A DNA stretch of 64,000 bases, from NCBI GenBank assembly GCA_047626725.1, contig JBLHSG010000006.1, positions 75,273 through 139,272 of the forward strand. The letters run 5' to 3'. Made by a program: the position numbers and the translations under genes. Below, one piece after another: positions 7,558 through 16,100 of this stretch; position 1 is the first letter of the stretch; each line of letters starts with the position of its first letter. This DNA is from Ascidiaceihabitans sp034111945. GTDB lineage: Bacteria; Pseudomonadota; Alphaproteobacteria; Rhodobacterales; Rhodobacteraceae. The notes below the pieces were generated by a model, which was given only the letters and a program-made list of their open reading frames with translations, searched no databases and was not told the DNA's origin.

Positions 7558-8850
7558 TTAATCGCGGCGCACGCCTGCCACCCAAACATCCACAACAGCG
7601 CGATCATCGCCCATCATGATGGTTGGAAACACGGCTTCCCAAATGTCGTTTGCACGTGTGCTGCGTTGTGAAATTGCGGGGGTTGAGGCAAGGTCGAGCA
7701 CGCAAATATCCGCCTCCATTCCCGCGCTTAAGCTGCCGATTTTGTTGTGTAAATGCAGACTGCGCGCTGATCCTGCGGTGGCCAGCCACAGCAATTGGCT
7801 GGCATGCAACGCCTGCCCACGAAGTTGCGCGATTTCATAGGCCGCGGCCATCGTGCGCAGCATCGAAAACGACGACCCGCCGCCAGTGTCTGTCGCCAAT
7901 CCAACCGGAATTTTACGCGCGACCAAACCTGCCAAATCAAACAGTCCCGAACCGATAAACGTGTTCGATGTTGGGCAATGCACAACTGCGGCCCCGACCT
8001 CGGATAAGCGATCGACCTCGCGGTTTTCCAGATGGATTGCGTGGCCGTAAATGCCGCGTCCACCCAGTAATCCGAACGCCTCGTAGGTGTCTAAATAGTC
8101 GCGCGCAGACGGGAACAGGTCTTTGACCCAGGCGATTTCGTCGACTTGTTCACTAAGATGCGTTTGCATCAGACAGTCGGGGTTTGCGGCCCACAATGCG
8201 CCCAATGCCTCTAGCTGTTCAGGGGTCGAGGTGGGTGAAAATCGCGGCGTAATGGCATAGGTTGCGCGACCTTTCCCGTGCCAGCGTGCGATCAACGCGG
8301 CGCTGTCGTCATGCGCAGATTTGGCGGTGTCACACAGCCCGTCTGGGGCGTTGCGATTCATGCAGGTTTTACCGGCGACGATGCGTTGACCACGTGTTTG
8401 TGCAGCCTCGAAAATTGCATCCACCGATTGGGTGTGGATCGTGGCATACGAACACACCGTCGTGGTCCCGCAGGCCAGCGTCAAATCCAGATAACGACCT
8501 GCAATATCGCGGGCGTATTCACTGTCACCAAACCGCATTTCCTCGGGAAAAGTGTAGGTGTTCAACCAATCAATCAGCCGCTTGCCCCAACTGGCGATAA
8601 TGCCCGTCTGTGGGTAATGAACATGGGCATCGACAAAGCCGGGCATGATCAGCTTGTCACCGTAATCGACGATCGCGGCCGTTGGATAGGTTGTGCGCAA
8701 TTCTTGGGCGTTTCCAACCGCAATAATCCGGTCATTTTGCAGCAAAACACCGCCCGCAGAATCGATATGAACGGCCTGCGCCCAATCAACATCAAAAGGG
8801 TCGGCACGATACGTCAGCACTTGGCCGCACAGAAGGGTAAAATCAGTCAT
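7558..8850 (-). CDS. guaD: Guanine deaminase
   Basis: The 430-residue zinc amidohydrolase converts guanine to xanthine and ammonia. It shows the family's metal-binding set: PGFVDAHVHYPQTG (His76, His78), QTHLSEQVDEI, GHAIHLENREVD and ATDTGGGSSFSMLRTM. The early FEAAQTRGQRIVAGKTCMNR and MNRNAPDGLCDT are GuaD hallmarks. It is transcribed away from mgtE and converges on the CAP gene; the 8-oxoguanine deaminase lies next to it on the other strand. Length is normal for bacterial GuaD. Confidence 0.95.
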   Translation of the reverse strand: MTDFTLLCGQVLTYRADPFDVDWAQAVHIDSAGGVLLQNDRIIAVGNAQELRTTYPTAAIVDYGDKLIMPGFVDAHVHYPQTGIIASWGKRLIDWLNTYTFPEEMRFGDSEYARDIAGRYLDLTLACGTTTVCSYATIHTQSVDAIFEAAQTRGQRIVAGKTCMNRNAPDGLCDTAKSAHDDSAALIARWHGKGRATYAITPRFSPTSTPEQLEALGALWAANPDCLMQTHLSEQVDEIAWVKDLFPSARDYLDTYEAFGLLGGRGIYGHAIHLENREVDRLSEVGAAVVHCPTSNTFIGSGLFDLAGLVARKIPVGLATDTGGGSSFSMLRTMAAAYEIAQLRGQALHASQLLWLATAGSARSLHLHNKIGSLSAGMEADICVLDLASTPAISQRSTRANDIWEAVFPTIMMGDDRAVVDVWVAGVRRD

Positions 8851-8960
8851 TGCACGACCTTATTGCGCGGGGACGTCCGCGTAAATCGCAATTGATCAGC
8901 GCGAATTGGGATGGCCCCCATTGTCACCCGTCTGTCCGCCACCTATGGTCCGACGTGATC

Positions 8961-10352
8961 ATGTCAGATATTGAAAACACCCCCGTAGAGGCCCGCGAAG
9001 ACGAGGCATATGTGCTGGACCGCAAGGACATCAGCGCGATCCTTTATGCCGTGGATATTGACGATAAGGCCAAGCTGTCAGAACTGATGGAACCGCTGCA
9101 CGCGGCTGATATCGCTGACCTTTTGGAACAGATCAGCTCGTTCGAGCGCGCCCGCCTGATCCGGTTGTATGACCGTGAATTTGACGGTGATATCTTGTCC
9201 GAACTGGACGAAAGCATCCGCGAAGAAGTTCTGGGCCTGCTGACGCCACAAGTGCTGGCCGAAGCGGTGCGTGAACTGGACAGCGATGACGTTGTCGATC
9301 TGGTCGAAGATCTGGATACCACGCAACAGGATGCGATTCTCGAGGTTCTTGAGGACAGCGACCGTGCGGCGGTTGAACAAGCACTAAGTTACCCGGAATT
9401 TTCCGCTGGTCGTTTGATGCAGCGCGAAATTGTGATGGCGCCGGAACACTGGAATGTGGGCGATGCGATTGATTATTTGCGCGCCGCCCCAACCGATGAT
9501 TTCCCCGATCAGTTTTACCACATCGTGCTGGTTGATCCGCGTCTGCACCCGATTGGCAACGTGACATTGGGCAAGCTGATGCGATCCCCGCGCGCAGTGT
9601 TGCTGACCGATATTATGGAAGACGTGTTTCAGGTCATTCCCGCAGATCAGGACGAGGGCGACGTGGCCTATGCGTTCAACCAATACCACCTGATTTCCGC
9701 GCCCGTTGTCGATGAAGAAGGGCGTTTGATCGGCCTGATTACCATTGATGATGCGATGGCCGTTCTGGACGAAGAACACGAAGAAGACATCCTGCGTCTG
9801 GCCGGTGTTGGCGAAGGGTCGTTGTCGGACCGTGTGATCGAAACGACCAAGCAGCGGATGCCTTGGCTTGCCGTTAACCTTGTGACGTCAATTGCCGCAT
9901 CGATGGTAATTGCACAGTTTGAAATGGCGATCACGCAAATCGTGGCGCTGGCGGTTTTAATGCCGATTGTGGCGTCGATGGGCGGCAACGCAGGGACCCA
10001 ATCCCTGACCGTGGCCGTGCGCGCGATTGCGACCAAGGATTTGACCGGCGCAAACGTTTGGCGGGTTATTCGACGCGAAGTGTTGGTGGGCCTGCTGAAC
10101 GGTTTGGTGTTTGCCGTGGTGATGGGCATCGTGGGCGTCGTCTGGTTTGGATCGCCTGCGTTGGGCTATGTGATCGCGGCGGCGATGGTCGTGAACATGG
10201 TTGTGGCCGGTTTTGCAGGCACGGTCATTCCGGTGTTTTTGGAACGGATCGGCGTTGACCCCGCATTGGCGTCAGGCGCTTTTGTGACCACGGTAACAGA
10301 CATTGTCGGGTTTTTTGCCTTTCTTGGGCTGGCGGCTATGGTCCTGTTATGA
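8961..10352 (+). CDS. mgtE: Magnesium transporter MgtE
   Basis: I start at the ATG at 8961 (MSDIENTPVEAREDEAYVLD), giving 463 residues; a frame opening at 8850 would overlap the guaD start and adds unlike sequence. An N-terminal superhelical MgtE_N domain (about 30-130) is followed by paired CBS domains (about 135-255), which sense Mg2+ and close the channel, then about five transmembrane helices with the pore signature ALMPIVASMGGNAGTQSLT. It takes up Mg2+ across the inner membrane. The next gene overlaps it by four bases. Confidence 0.96.
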   Translation: MSDIENTPVEAREDEAYVLDRKDISAILYAVDIDDKAKLSELMEPLHAADIADLLEQISSFERARLIRLYDREFDGDILSELDESIREEVLGLLTPQVLAEAVRELDSDDVVDLVEDLDTTQQDAILEVLEDSDRAAVEQALSYPEFSAGRLMQREIVMAPEHWNVGDAIDYLRAAPTDDFPDQFYHIVLVDPRLHPIGNVTLGKLMRSPRAVLLTDIMEDVFQVIPADQDEGDVAYAFNQYHLISAPVVDEEGRLIGLITIDDAMAVLDEEHEEDILRLAGVGEGSLSDRVIETTKQRMPWLAVNLVTSIAASMVIAQFEMAITQIVALAVLMPIVASMGGNAGTQSLTVAVRAIATKDLTGANVWRVIRREVLVGLLNGLVFAVVMGIVGVVWFGSPALGYVIAAAMVVNMVVAGFAGTVIPVFLERIGVDPALASGAFVTTVTDIVGFFAFLGLAAMVLL

Positions 10353-10906
10353 GCGATCTTGCGGCCATCAAAGCGCAAGCGCGAAAAGACGGATTTGCAC
10401 GGCGCAAAGTGGCATTTGATGCACATCCTGCCGGGGCCGCAGGGCATTTGTCGTCGATTTTGGCAGGCTACCGCGGTGTACCAATGTCCGGTTACATGCC
10501 GATCAGAACCGAAATTGACCCCATAGCCGCGATGGCCGAAGCCAGCGCGTATGGCCCTGTCGGCGTCCCCGTGATCACAGGTGCGGGCCAGCCGTTGTTG
10601 TTTTCGCGGTGGGAACCTGATTGCGAAATGATCGCAGGGCAATTTGGTGCGCAAATCCCTGCTGTAGATGATTTTTTCGAACCGGAAATCGTGATTGTCC
10701 CGCTGGTGGCGTTTGACCGCAATGGCGGGCGTTTGGGCTATGGCGGCGGGTTTTATGACCGCACGCTTGAGGGGCTTCGGGCCAAACGCGCGACCCTTGC
10801 CATCGGGTTTGCGTTTGCCGGACAAGAGGCGAATGGCCTCCCGCTTGAGCCAACCGACCAACCGCTTGATATGATCGTGACGCAAACGGGCGTGATCACC
10901 GTTTGA
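10349..10906 (+). CDS. 5-formyltetrahydrofolate cyclo-ligase
   Basis: The 185-residue enzyme converts 5-formyl-THF plus ATP to 5,10-methenyl-THF in one-carbon metabolism. Signature features are the N-terminal KAQARKDGFARRK helix, SGYMPIRTEIDP for folate binding, and the C-terminal GGRLGYGGGFYDRTL phosphate-binding loop. The length matches the family (180-200). Its ATG overlaps the mgtE stop (ATGA), so translation is coupled. It is probably not functionally linked to magnesium beyond ATP-Mg use. Confidence 0.95.
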   Translation: MSDLAAIKAQARKDGFARRKVAFDAHPAGAAGHLSSILAGYRGVPMSGYMPIRTEIDPIAAMAEASAYGPVGVPVITGAGQPLLFSRWEPDCEMIAGQFGAQIPAVDDFFEPEIVIVPLVAFDRNGGRLGYGGGFYDRTLEGLRAKRATLAIGFAFAGQEANGLPLEPTDQPLDMIVTQTGVITV

Positions 10907-10945
10907 TCCAAAGGCGCGGCGCAGGATTTACCCGCTGCTATACCT

Positions 10946-11155
10946 TTAGCCTTCGGGATCAAAATCCAGAATGTCGCCGGGCGTGCAATCAAGTGCCAGA
11001 CAGATTTTATCCAACGTCTCGAACCGCACGCCTTTGACCTTGCCGGATTTCAGCAAGCTCACATTTTGTTCGGTGATGCCCACAATCTCGGCCAGCTCTT
11101 TTGACCGCATTTTGCGTCGGGCCAACATCACATCCAATGTGACAACAATTGCCAT
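10946..11155 (-). CDS. Small XRE/Cro-type helix-turn-helix regulator (YozG-like)
   Basis: This 69-residue protein is a bare HTH domain: MLARRKMRSKELAEIVGITE then QNVSLLKSGKVKGVRFETLD and CLALDCTPGDILDF. This is the Cro-like type that is usually encoded directly after a DUF2975 membrane protein, as here (23-base gap, same strand). The pair probably forms a two-gene unit in which the membrane protein influences the regulator, but no mechanism is established. Confidence 0.93.
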   Translation of the reverse strand: MAIVVTLDVMLARRKMRSKELAEIVGITEQNVSLLKSGKVKGVRFETLDKICLALDCTPGDILDFDPEG

Positions 11156-11178
11156 ATGTTACCCTTTTTCCCCGCCAG

Positions 11179-11784
11179 TCAGACGATTGCGTTGTGATCT
11201 TCGGACATCTGCGCAGCGCTCACCATAATATGGCTCACAGCGATGATGACCAGCCCAATCACGATGGCGTAAATATCTGCGTCTTCTATGGAAATTTCCA
11301 CCGATACCTTTGTCGGGTTGGCCCAATACTGCATCAGGCTGCCCGCTATCGCGTTTAACACAATGCTGACGGGCCCAAGGGAAAACAGCAACCAGCCAAT
11401 ACGGCGCAATTGCACCGCACTTAACCGCGTGAAAATCCCGACGGTTCTGATCCCGACAAACAACTGGCGCACGGTCATCAACATGATCACGCCCAAGATA
11501 TCGGTGATCATCCAAATCACGGCTGTCGCGATTGCTTGGGCGTGAAACATTGTACTGACAGGGGGCGTTAATTCCAGATTTGCGCTTAGCTCAAGGGCGA
11601 AGGCGTTTGGATCGGTCATCGCCCACCCAAAGATGTAAAAAACAACGATCAGTCCAAGACCCACAGCCGCAGTGCTAAGCCAAACGCCAATCGTCGCGAT
11701 CCATTGAATTTTGGCCATGATTTGGTCGTGACCCAATGGAACGGGCGTTTCAATCAAGGTGTCGGACTGCATTGTGTTCTCCAA
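11179..11784 (-). CDS. DUF2975 domain-containing membrane protein
   Basis: The 201-residue protein has four hydrophobic segments: GVWLSTAAVGLGLIVVFYIF (about 33-52), ATAVIWMITDILGVIMLMTV, IGWLLFSLGPVSIVLNAIAG and YAIVIGLVIIAVSHIMVSA. The arrangement and the downstream YozG-like HTH gene are the typical DUF2975 context. The function is unknown. It is read divergently from the outer-membrane barrel gene across a 94-base AT-rich gap. Confidence 0.87.
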   Translation of the reverse strand: MENTMQSDTLIETPVPLGHDQIMAKIQWIATIGVWLSTAAVGLGLIVVFYIFGWAMTDPNAFALELSANLELTPPVSTMFHAQAIATAVIWMITDILGVIMLMTVRQLFVGIRTVGIFTRLSAVQLRRIGWLLFSLGPVSIVLNAIAGSLMQYWANPTKVSVEISIEDADIYAIVIGLVIIAVSHIMVSAAQMSEDHNAIV

Positions 11785-11878
11785 AATAAATTATGACTTG
11801 CATAAATTATCGTAAAACAATAATTAAAGCAATAGTTGAAACCATTTTGCATCGTCACGTAAGCATAAGAGGAAAACC

Positions 11879-12487
11879 ATGCTGTATCGAGAGCTCATTT
11901 TAACATCCGCCATCGCAATGTCTTTGTGCGCGCCAGTTCACGCCCAAGATCGCTGGGCCGGAACCTACGCAGGGATCAGTATTGATTCCATCAAAACGTC
12001 ATCAGATGTGGGGGCCAGCGCGACCCATTCCTATTCGCAAAACGGCGCTAGCCTTGGTCTGTATGCGGGCTATAACTTTGTGCGTAGCAACGGATTTGTC
12101 TGGGGGCCAGAGATCACATTGACGGGGCTCAACGCATCCGGATCACGCAACGACGCCGCCCTCGGCACAAGCAAATTTGAAGGCGGCGTTCTGGTCAATC
12201 CGCGTGTGCGACTGGGCTATGCGACACCCAATGCGTTCTACTACGGAACCATCGGTTTGGGGTTCACGGACGCAGGCGCGCAACCGTCCAGCAATTCTGG
12301 CACAGACGTTTATGTGGCCCCGTCAATCGGGATCGGGGCGGAATTTGCGCTGTCCGACACATGGGCCACAAAAATCGAAGCCGTTCACTATTCTTGGGAG
12401 GACGATTCCAAGGTGTATAACGGTGCTGCCCAAACGACAAAAACCAAAGCCACCCAAATTACGCTGGGTCTGTCGCGAAAGTTCTGA
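11879..12487 (+). CDS. Outer membrane beta-barrel protein (porin/opacity family)
   Basis: The 202-residue protein has a signal peptide ending in APVHAQ. The mature part has alternating hydrophobic and polar strands, RWAGTYAGISID at the start, a GLYAGYNF strand, and the terminal phenylalanine (LGLSRKF) required for outer-membrane assembly. It matches the small eight-stranded OmpA-like/OMP_b-brl group, with VWGPEITLTGL and VRLGYATPNAFYYGTIGLGF as characteristic strands. A general surface or permeability role is likely; no specific ligand can be named. Confidence 0.9.
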   Translation: MLYRELILTSAIAMSLCAPVHAQDRWAGTYAGISIDSIKTSSDVGASATHSYSQNGASLGLYAGYNFVRSNGFVWGPEITLTGLNASGSRNDAALGTSKFEGGVLVNPRVRLGYATPNAFYYGTIGLGFTDAGAQPSSNSGTDVYVAPSIGIGAEFALSDTWATKIEAVHYSWEDDSKVYNGAAQTTKTKATQITLGLSRKF

Positions 12488-12543
12488 CGTTTTGTGAAAC
12501 CTAGGCCTTGCCTCATGCGGGGGCAGAGCCTACGCCATATCAC

Positions 12544-13356
12544 ATGAAGATTTTGTTTCTCGGAGATGTGATGGGCCGCGCGGGGCGTCGGGCGATCACT
12601 GAAAATTTGCCGCGGTTGCGCGATGCATGGAAGTTGGATTTTGTCGTGGTGAACGGCGAAAATGCGACGGGTGGCATGGGCCTGTCCGGTGCACACGCCA
12701 AAACGTTGCTAGACGCAGGGGCCGATTGCCTGACGTTAGGCGACCACGCGTTTGACCAAAAAGACATGCTGCAATTTATCGAACATGAACCGCGTGTTAT
12801 CCGGCCTTTGAACTTTTCCAAAGCGTCCCCGGGCAAAGGCGCGCGCGTCTTTACCACCGCGTCTGGTCGCAAGGTTTTGGTGATGCAGGCCTTGGGCCAA
12901 GTGTTCATGAAACGCCCGTTTGATGACCCGTTTTCGGCTGTGGAACCTGTGTTTAAAACCCATCCTTTGGGCGGTCAGGCTGACGCGATTATCGTGGATT
13001 TCCATTGCGAGGCCACCTCTGAAAAAATGGCGATGGGTCATTGGTGTGATGGGCGCGCGAGCCTTGTTGTTGGCACCCACACTCACGTGCCCACGGCGGA
13101 CGCGATGATTTTACCGGGCGGCACGGCACACCTGAGTGACGCTGGCATGTGCGGTGATTATAATTCCGTCATCGGCATGGAAAAACACGAACCCCTGCGC
13201 CGCTTTATCACCGGCATGCCAAAAGACAGGTTTACGCCCGCAAACGGCGAAGCAACCCTGTCAGGCGTTTACATCGAAACCGACGATCGCACAGGCAAAG
13301 CCACGCGTATCGAGATGGTGCGCCAAGGCGGGCGTTTGTCACAGGCGGGTCCATGA
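12544..13356 (+). CDS. YmdB/TIGR00282 family metallophosphoesterase
   Basis: I start at the ATG at 12544 (MKILFLGDVMGRAGRRAI), giving 270 residues; the usable methionine of the longer frame adds unlike sequence. The family signature is complete: GDVMGRAGR, VVNGENATGGMGLS, LGDHAFDQ, DFHCEATSEK and VGTHTHVPTAD supply the two-metal site. Bacillus YmdB is a 2',3'-cyclic-AMP phosphodiesterase affecting biofilm choice; the alphaproteobacterial role is not established. It overlaps the next gene by four bases. Confidence 0.95.
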   Translation: MKILFLGDVMGRAGRRAITENLPRLRDAWKLDFVVVNGENATGGMGLSGAHAKTLLDAGADCLTLGDHAFDQKDMLQFIEHEPRVIRPLNFSKASPGKGARVFTTASGRKVLVMQALGQVFMKRPFDDPFSAVEPVFKTHPLGGQADAIIVDFHCEATSEKMAMGHWCDGRASLVVGTHTHVPTADAMILPGGTAHLSDAGMCGDYNSVIGMEKHEPLRRFITGMPKDRFTPANGEATLSGVYIETDDRTGKATRIEMVRQGGRLSQAGP

Positions 13357-14252
13357 ACCGAACGCTCTCGCGGCGTCAAATCCTTTACTACAGCCTGTTT
13401 TTATTTCTGCTGGGGGCAGGCTGGGCGTTTACCCAACCGATGGCGAAAATTGCGGTCAGTGACGGGTACAAACACTTTGGTCTGATTTTCTGGCAATCGG
13501 TGATTGGCGTCGTGGTTATGGCGGTGATTTCGACAGTGCGTCGACGTGGTTTGCCGATGGGGCGTGAACATATGCGCCTGTACGTCATTATCGCGCTGAT
13601 CGGCACGGTGTTTCCCAATTCAGCCAGCTATCAGGCGGCCGTGCATTTGCCATCTGGCGTGTTGTCGATCCTGTTGTCGATGGTTCCGATATTTGCGTTC
13701 CCGATTGCGCTGGCGCTGGGCAATGACAGTTTTGAATGGCGCAGGTTTAGCGGTTTGATCGTTGGATTTATCGGCGTGTTGCTGATTGTGTTGCCGGGGC
13801 AAAACCTCGCCGGGGCGCTGCCGGTGTTTTGGGTGCTGATCGGGCTGATTGCTGGGCTGTTCTACGCATTCGAGGGCAATTTTGTCGCCAAATGGGGCAC
13901 TGCGGGGCTAGATCCGATCCAAGTCCTGTGGGGCGCATCATTGGTTGGTGTCATAATCAGCCTGCCTTTAACCGTTTTGTCGGGCCAATGGATCAACCCG
14001 CTGCCACCCTACGGCGCGCCTGATTATGCGCTGCTCGCCAGTTCGGTTATCCATGTTTTGGTCTACAGCGGGTATGTCTGGCTGGTGGGTCGGGCAGGGC
14101 CGGTGTTTGCCGTTCAGGTCAGTTATTTGGTCACGATTTTTGGCGTTTTTTGGGCGCGCGTGTTGTTGGGCGAAACCTATGCGCCACAAATCTGGATCGC
14201 GCTTTGCGTCATGTTGGTGGGCATGTATCTGGTGCAGCCCAAACGCGCCTAA
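13353..14252 (+). CDS. EamA/DMT superfamily transporter
   Basis: The 299-residue inner-membrane protein has about ten hydrophobic helices in two EamA repeats, starting YYSLFLFLLGAGWAFTQP. The second repeat runs from about residue 155 (FWVLIGLIAGLFYAFEGNFV). These carriers export or import small metabolites; the substrate is unknown. Its ATG overlaps the YmdB stop, suggesting co-expression. A second DMT protein lies at 23.5 kb and is not closely similar by eye. Confidence 0.9.
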   Translation: MNRTLSRRQILYYSLFLFLLGAGWAFTQPMAKIAVSDGYKHFGLIFWQSVIGVVVMAVISTVRRRGLPMGREHMRLYVIIALIGTVFPNSASYQAAVHLPSGVLSILLSMVPIFAFPIALALGNDSFEWRRFSGLIVGFIGVLLIVLPGQNLAGALPVFWVLIGLIAGLFYAFEGNFVAKWGTAGLDPIQVLWGASLVGVIISLPLTVLSGQWINPLPPYGAPDYALLASSVIHVLVYSGYVWLVGRAGPVFAVQVSYLVTIFGVFWARVLLGETYAPQIWIALCVMLVGMYLVQPKRA

Positions 14253-14318
14253 GCCTGTTGCAGGGCGCTGCACAATCAACGACACTGGCCGCCAACGATC
14301 TATTTCAGGGACACCGTG

Positions 14319-16097
14319 ATGGGCCTATTTGAGCTTTCGCAAACCGGCAGCGCAATCGTGACATTGACCGTGGTGGTCATCATGTTTGTGCTGTTCCTTC
14401 GCGAAACATTCCCAACCGAAGTCGTGGCGATCACGGGGGCCGCATTGATGTTGGGCCTTGGCGTGTTGCCCTACGAAAAAGCATTGGCGGTTTTGTCCAA
14501 TCCGGCCCCATGGACGATTGCGGCGATGTTCATCATCATGGGGGCGTTGGTGCGCACCGGCGCGCTTGAGGCCTTCACCGGTCTTGCGGATCGCACGGCG
14601 AAAACGAACCCCGCATTGGCCATCGCGATGTTGATGACGTTTGTGGTTCTGGCCTCAGCGATTGTGTCGAACACGCCTGTGGTTGTTGTGATGATTCCTG
14701 TGTTCATCCAACTGGCCAAAACGATGGGTATTTCATCGTCCAAGATGTTGATCCCTCTCAGTTATGCCGCGATCCTTGGTGGGACTTTGACCTTGATCGG
14801 GACGTCCACAAACCTGCTGGTTGACGGTGTGGCCCGCGCACAAGGGCTCGAAGGGTTCTCGATTTTCGAGGTCACGCCGCTGGGTATTATTCTGGTAATT
14901 TGGGGGATGATTTACCTGCGTTTCATCGCGCCACGACTGTTGCCTGATCGCGAAAGCATGGCAGATTTGCTGTCAGATCGCAGCCGGATGAAGTTCTTTA
15001 CAGAGGCCGTGATCCCACCTGAATCCAACCTGATCGGGCGTGAAGTCACCGGCGTGCAACTGTTCAAACGCGAAGGCGTGCGCCTGATCGATGTCATTCG
15101 CGGCGACCAATCCTTGCGGCGCAATCTGCAAGGGGTCGAATTGGCCGTGGGGGACCGTGTGGTTTTGCGCACGCAGATCACCGAACTGCTCAGCCTTCAG
15201 CGCAACAAAGAATTGAAACGCGTGGATCAGGTGTCTGCCGTTGAAACATCAACAGTTGAGGCGCTGATTACGCCGGGTTGCAAGATGATCGGCCGCTCGC
15301 TTGGTTCGCTACGTCTGCGTCGCCGGTTCGGTGTGTATCCATTGGCGGTACATCGGCGCAACCAAAACATCGGGCGCCAACTGGATGATTTGATTGTCAA
15401 AGTTGGCGATACGCTATTGCTCGAAGGGGCACCTGCCGACATCCAGCGCCTGTCGATCGAGATGGACATGGTGGATGTATCAAAACCGTCAGGGCGCGCA
15501 TTTCGCCGCTCGCATGCGCCCATCGCCATTGTGGGATTGATCGCGATTGTCGGGCTTGCCGCGTTTGGTGTCGCGCCGATTTTGCTGCTCTCCATTCTGG
15601 CGGTCGCGCTGGTTTTGATCACCCGCTGCATCGACGCAGAAGAAGCGTTTTCCTTTGTTGATGGCCGTCTTTTGGCACTCATTTTTTCGATGCTGGCCAT
15701 TGGTGCCGCGCTTGAGGCATCGGGCGCAGTTGCCCTGATTGTCGATTTCATCGCGCCGTCGCTTGGGGTTTTGCCGCCCTTCCTAATCGTCTGGGCAATC
15801 TATTTGCTGACTTCTGTTTTGACGGAATTGGTGTCAAATAACGCGGTGGCCGTGGTCGTGACACCCATCGCAATTGGCCTCGCGTCTGCTTTGGGGATCG
15901 ACCCGCGCCCGCTAGTCGTGGCCGTTATGGTTGCCGCCTCAGCGAGCTTCGCAACCCCCATCGGCTACCAAACAAACATGCTGGTGTATGGGCCCGGCGG
16001 GTACAAATTCACCGACTTTATGCGCGTGGGCATTCCACTAAACCTTAGTATCGGGGTCCTCGCATCTGCCGTAATCCCACTGCTTTGGCCGTTCTAA
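14319..16097 (+). CDS. SLC13 (DASS) family permease with two RCK_C domains
   Basis: I use the ATG at 14319 behind CAGGGA, giving 592 residues. N- and C-terminal halves are membrane domains with the paired SNT-like hairpins of the family, VSNTPVVVVMIPVFIQLA and VSNNAVAVVVTPIAIGLA. Between them, about residues 210-385, lie two TrkA-C/RCK_C domains (one ending DRVVLRTQITELL, one with VGDTLLLEG). Such proteins are Na+-coupled carriers of sulfate, dicarboxylates or similar anions. The substrate is not identifiable. A second protein of the same architecture lies at 19.6-21.4 kb. Confidence 0.92.
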   Translation: MGLFELSQTGSAIVTLTVVVIMFVLFLRETFPTEVVAITGAALMLGLGVLPYEKALAVLSNPAPWTIAAMFIIMGALVRTGALEAFTGLADRTAKTNPALAIAMLMTFVVLASAIVSNTPVVVVMIPVFIQLAKTMGISSSKMLIPLSYAAILGGTLTLIGTSTNLLVDGVARAQGLEGFSIFEVTPLGIILVIWGMIYLRFIAPRLLPDRESMADLLSDRSRMKFFTEAVIPPESNLIGREVTGVQLFKREGVRLIDVIRGDQSLRRNLQGVELAVGDRVVLRTQITELLSLQRNKELKRVDQVSAVETSTVEALITPGCKMIGRSLGSLRLRRRFGVYPLAVHRRNQNIGRQLDDLIVKVGDTLLLEGAPADIQRLSIEMDMVDVSKPSGRAFRRSHAPIAIVGLIAIVGLAAFGVAPILLLSILAVALVLITRCIDAEEAFSFVDGRLLALIFSMLAIGAALEASGAVALIVDFIAPSLGVLPPFLIVWAIYLLTSVLTELVSNNAVAVVVTPIAIGLASALGIDPRPLVVAVMVAASASFATPIGYQTNMLVYGPGGYKFTDFMRVGIPLNLSIGVLASAVIPLLWPF

Positions 16098-16100
16098 ATC

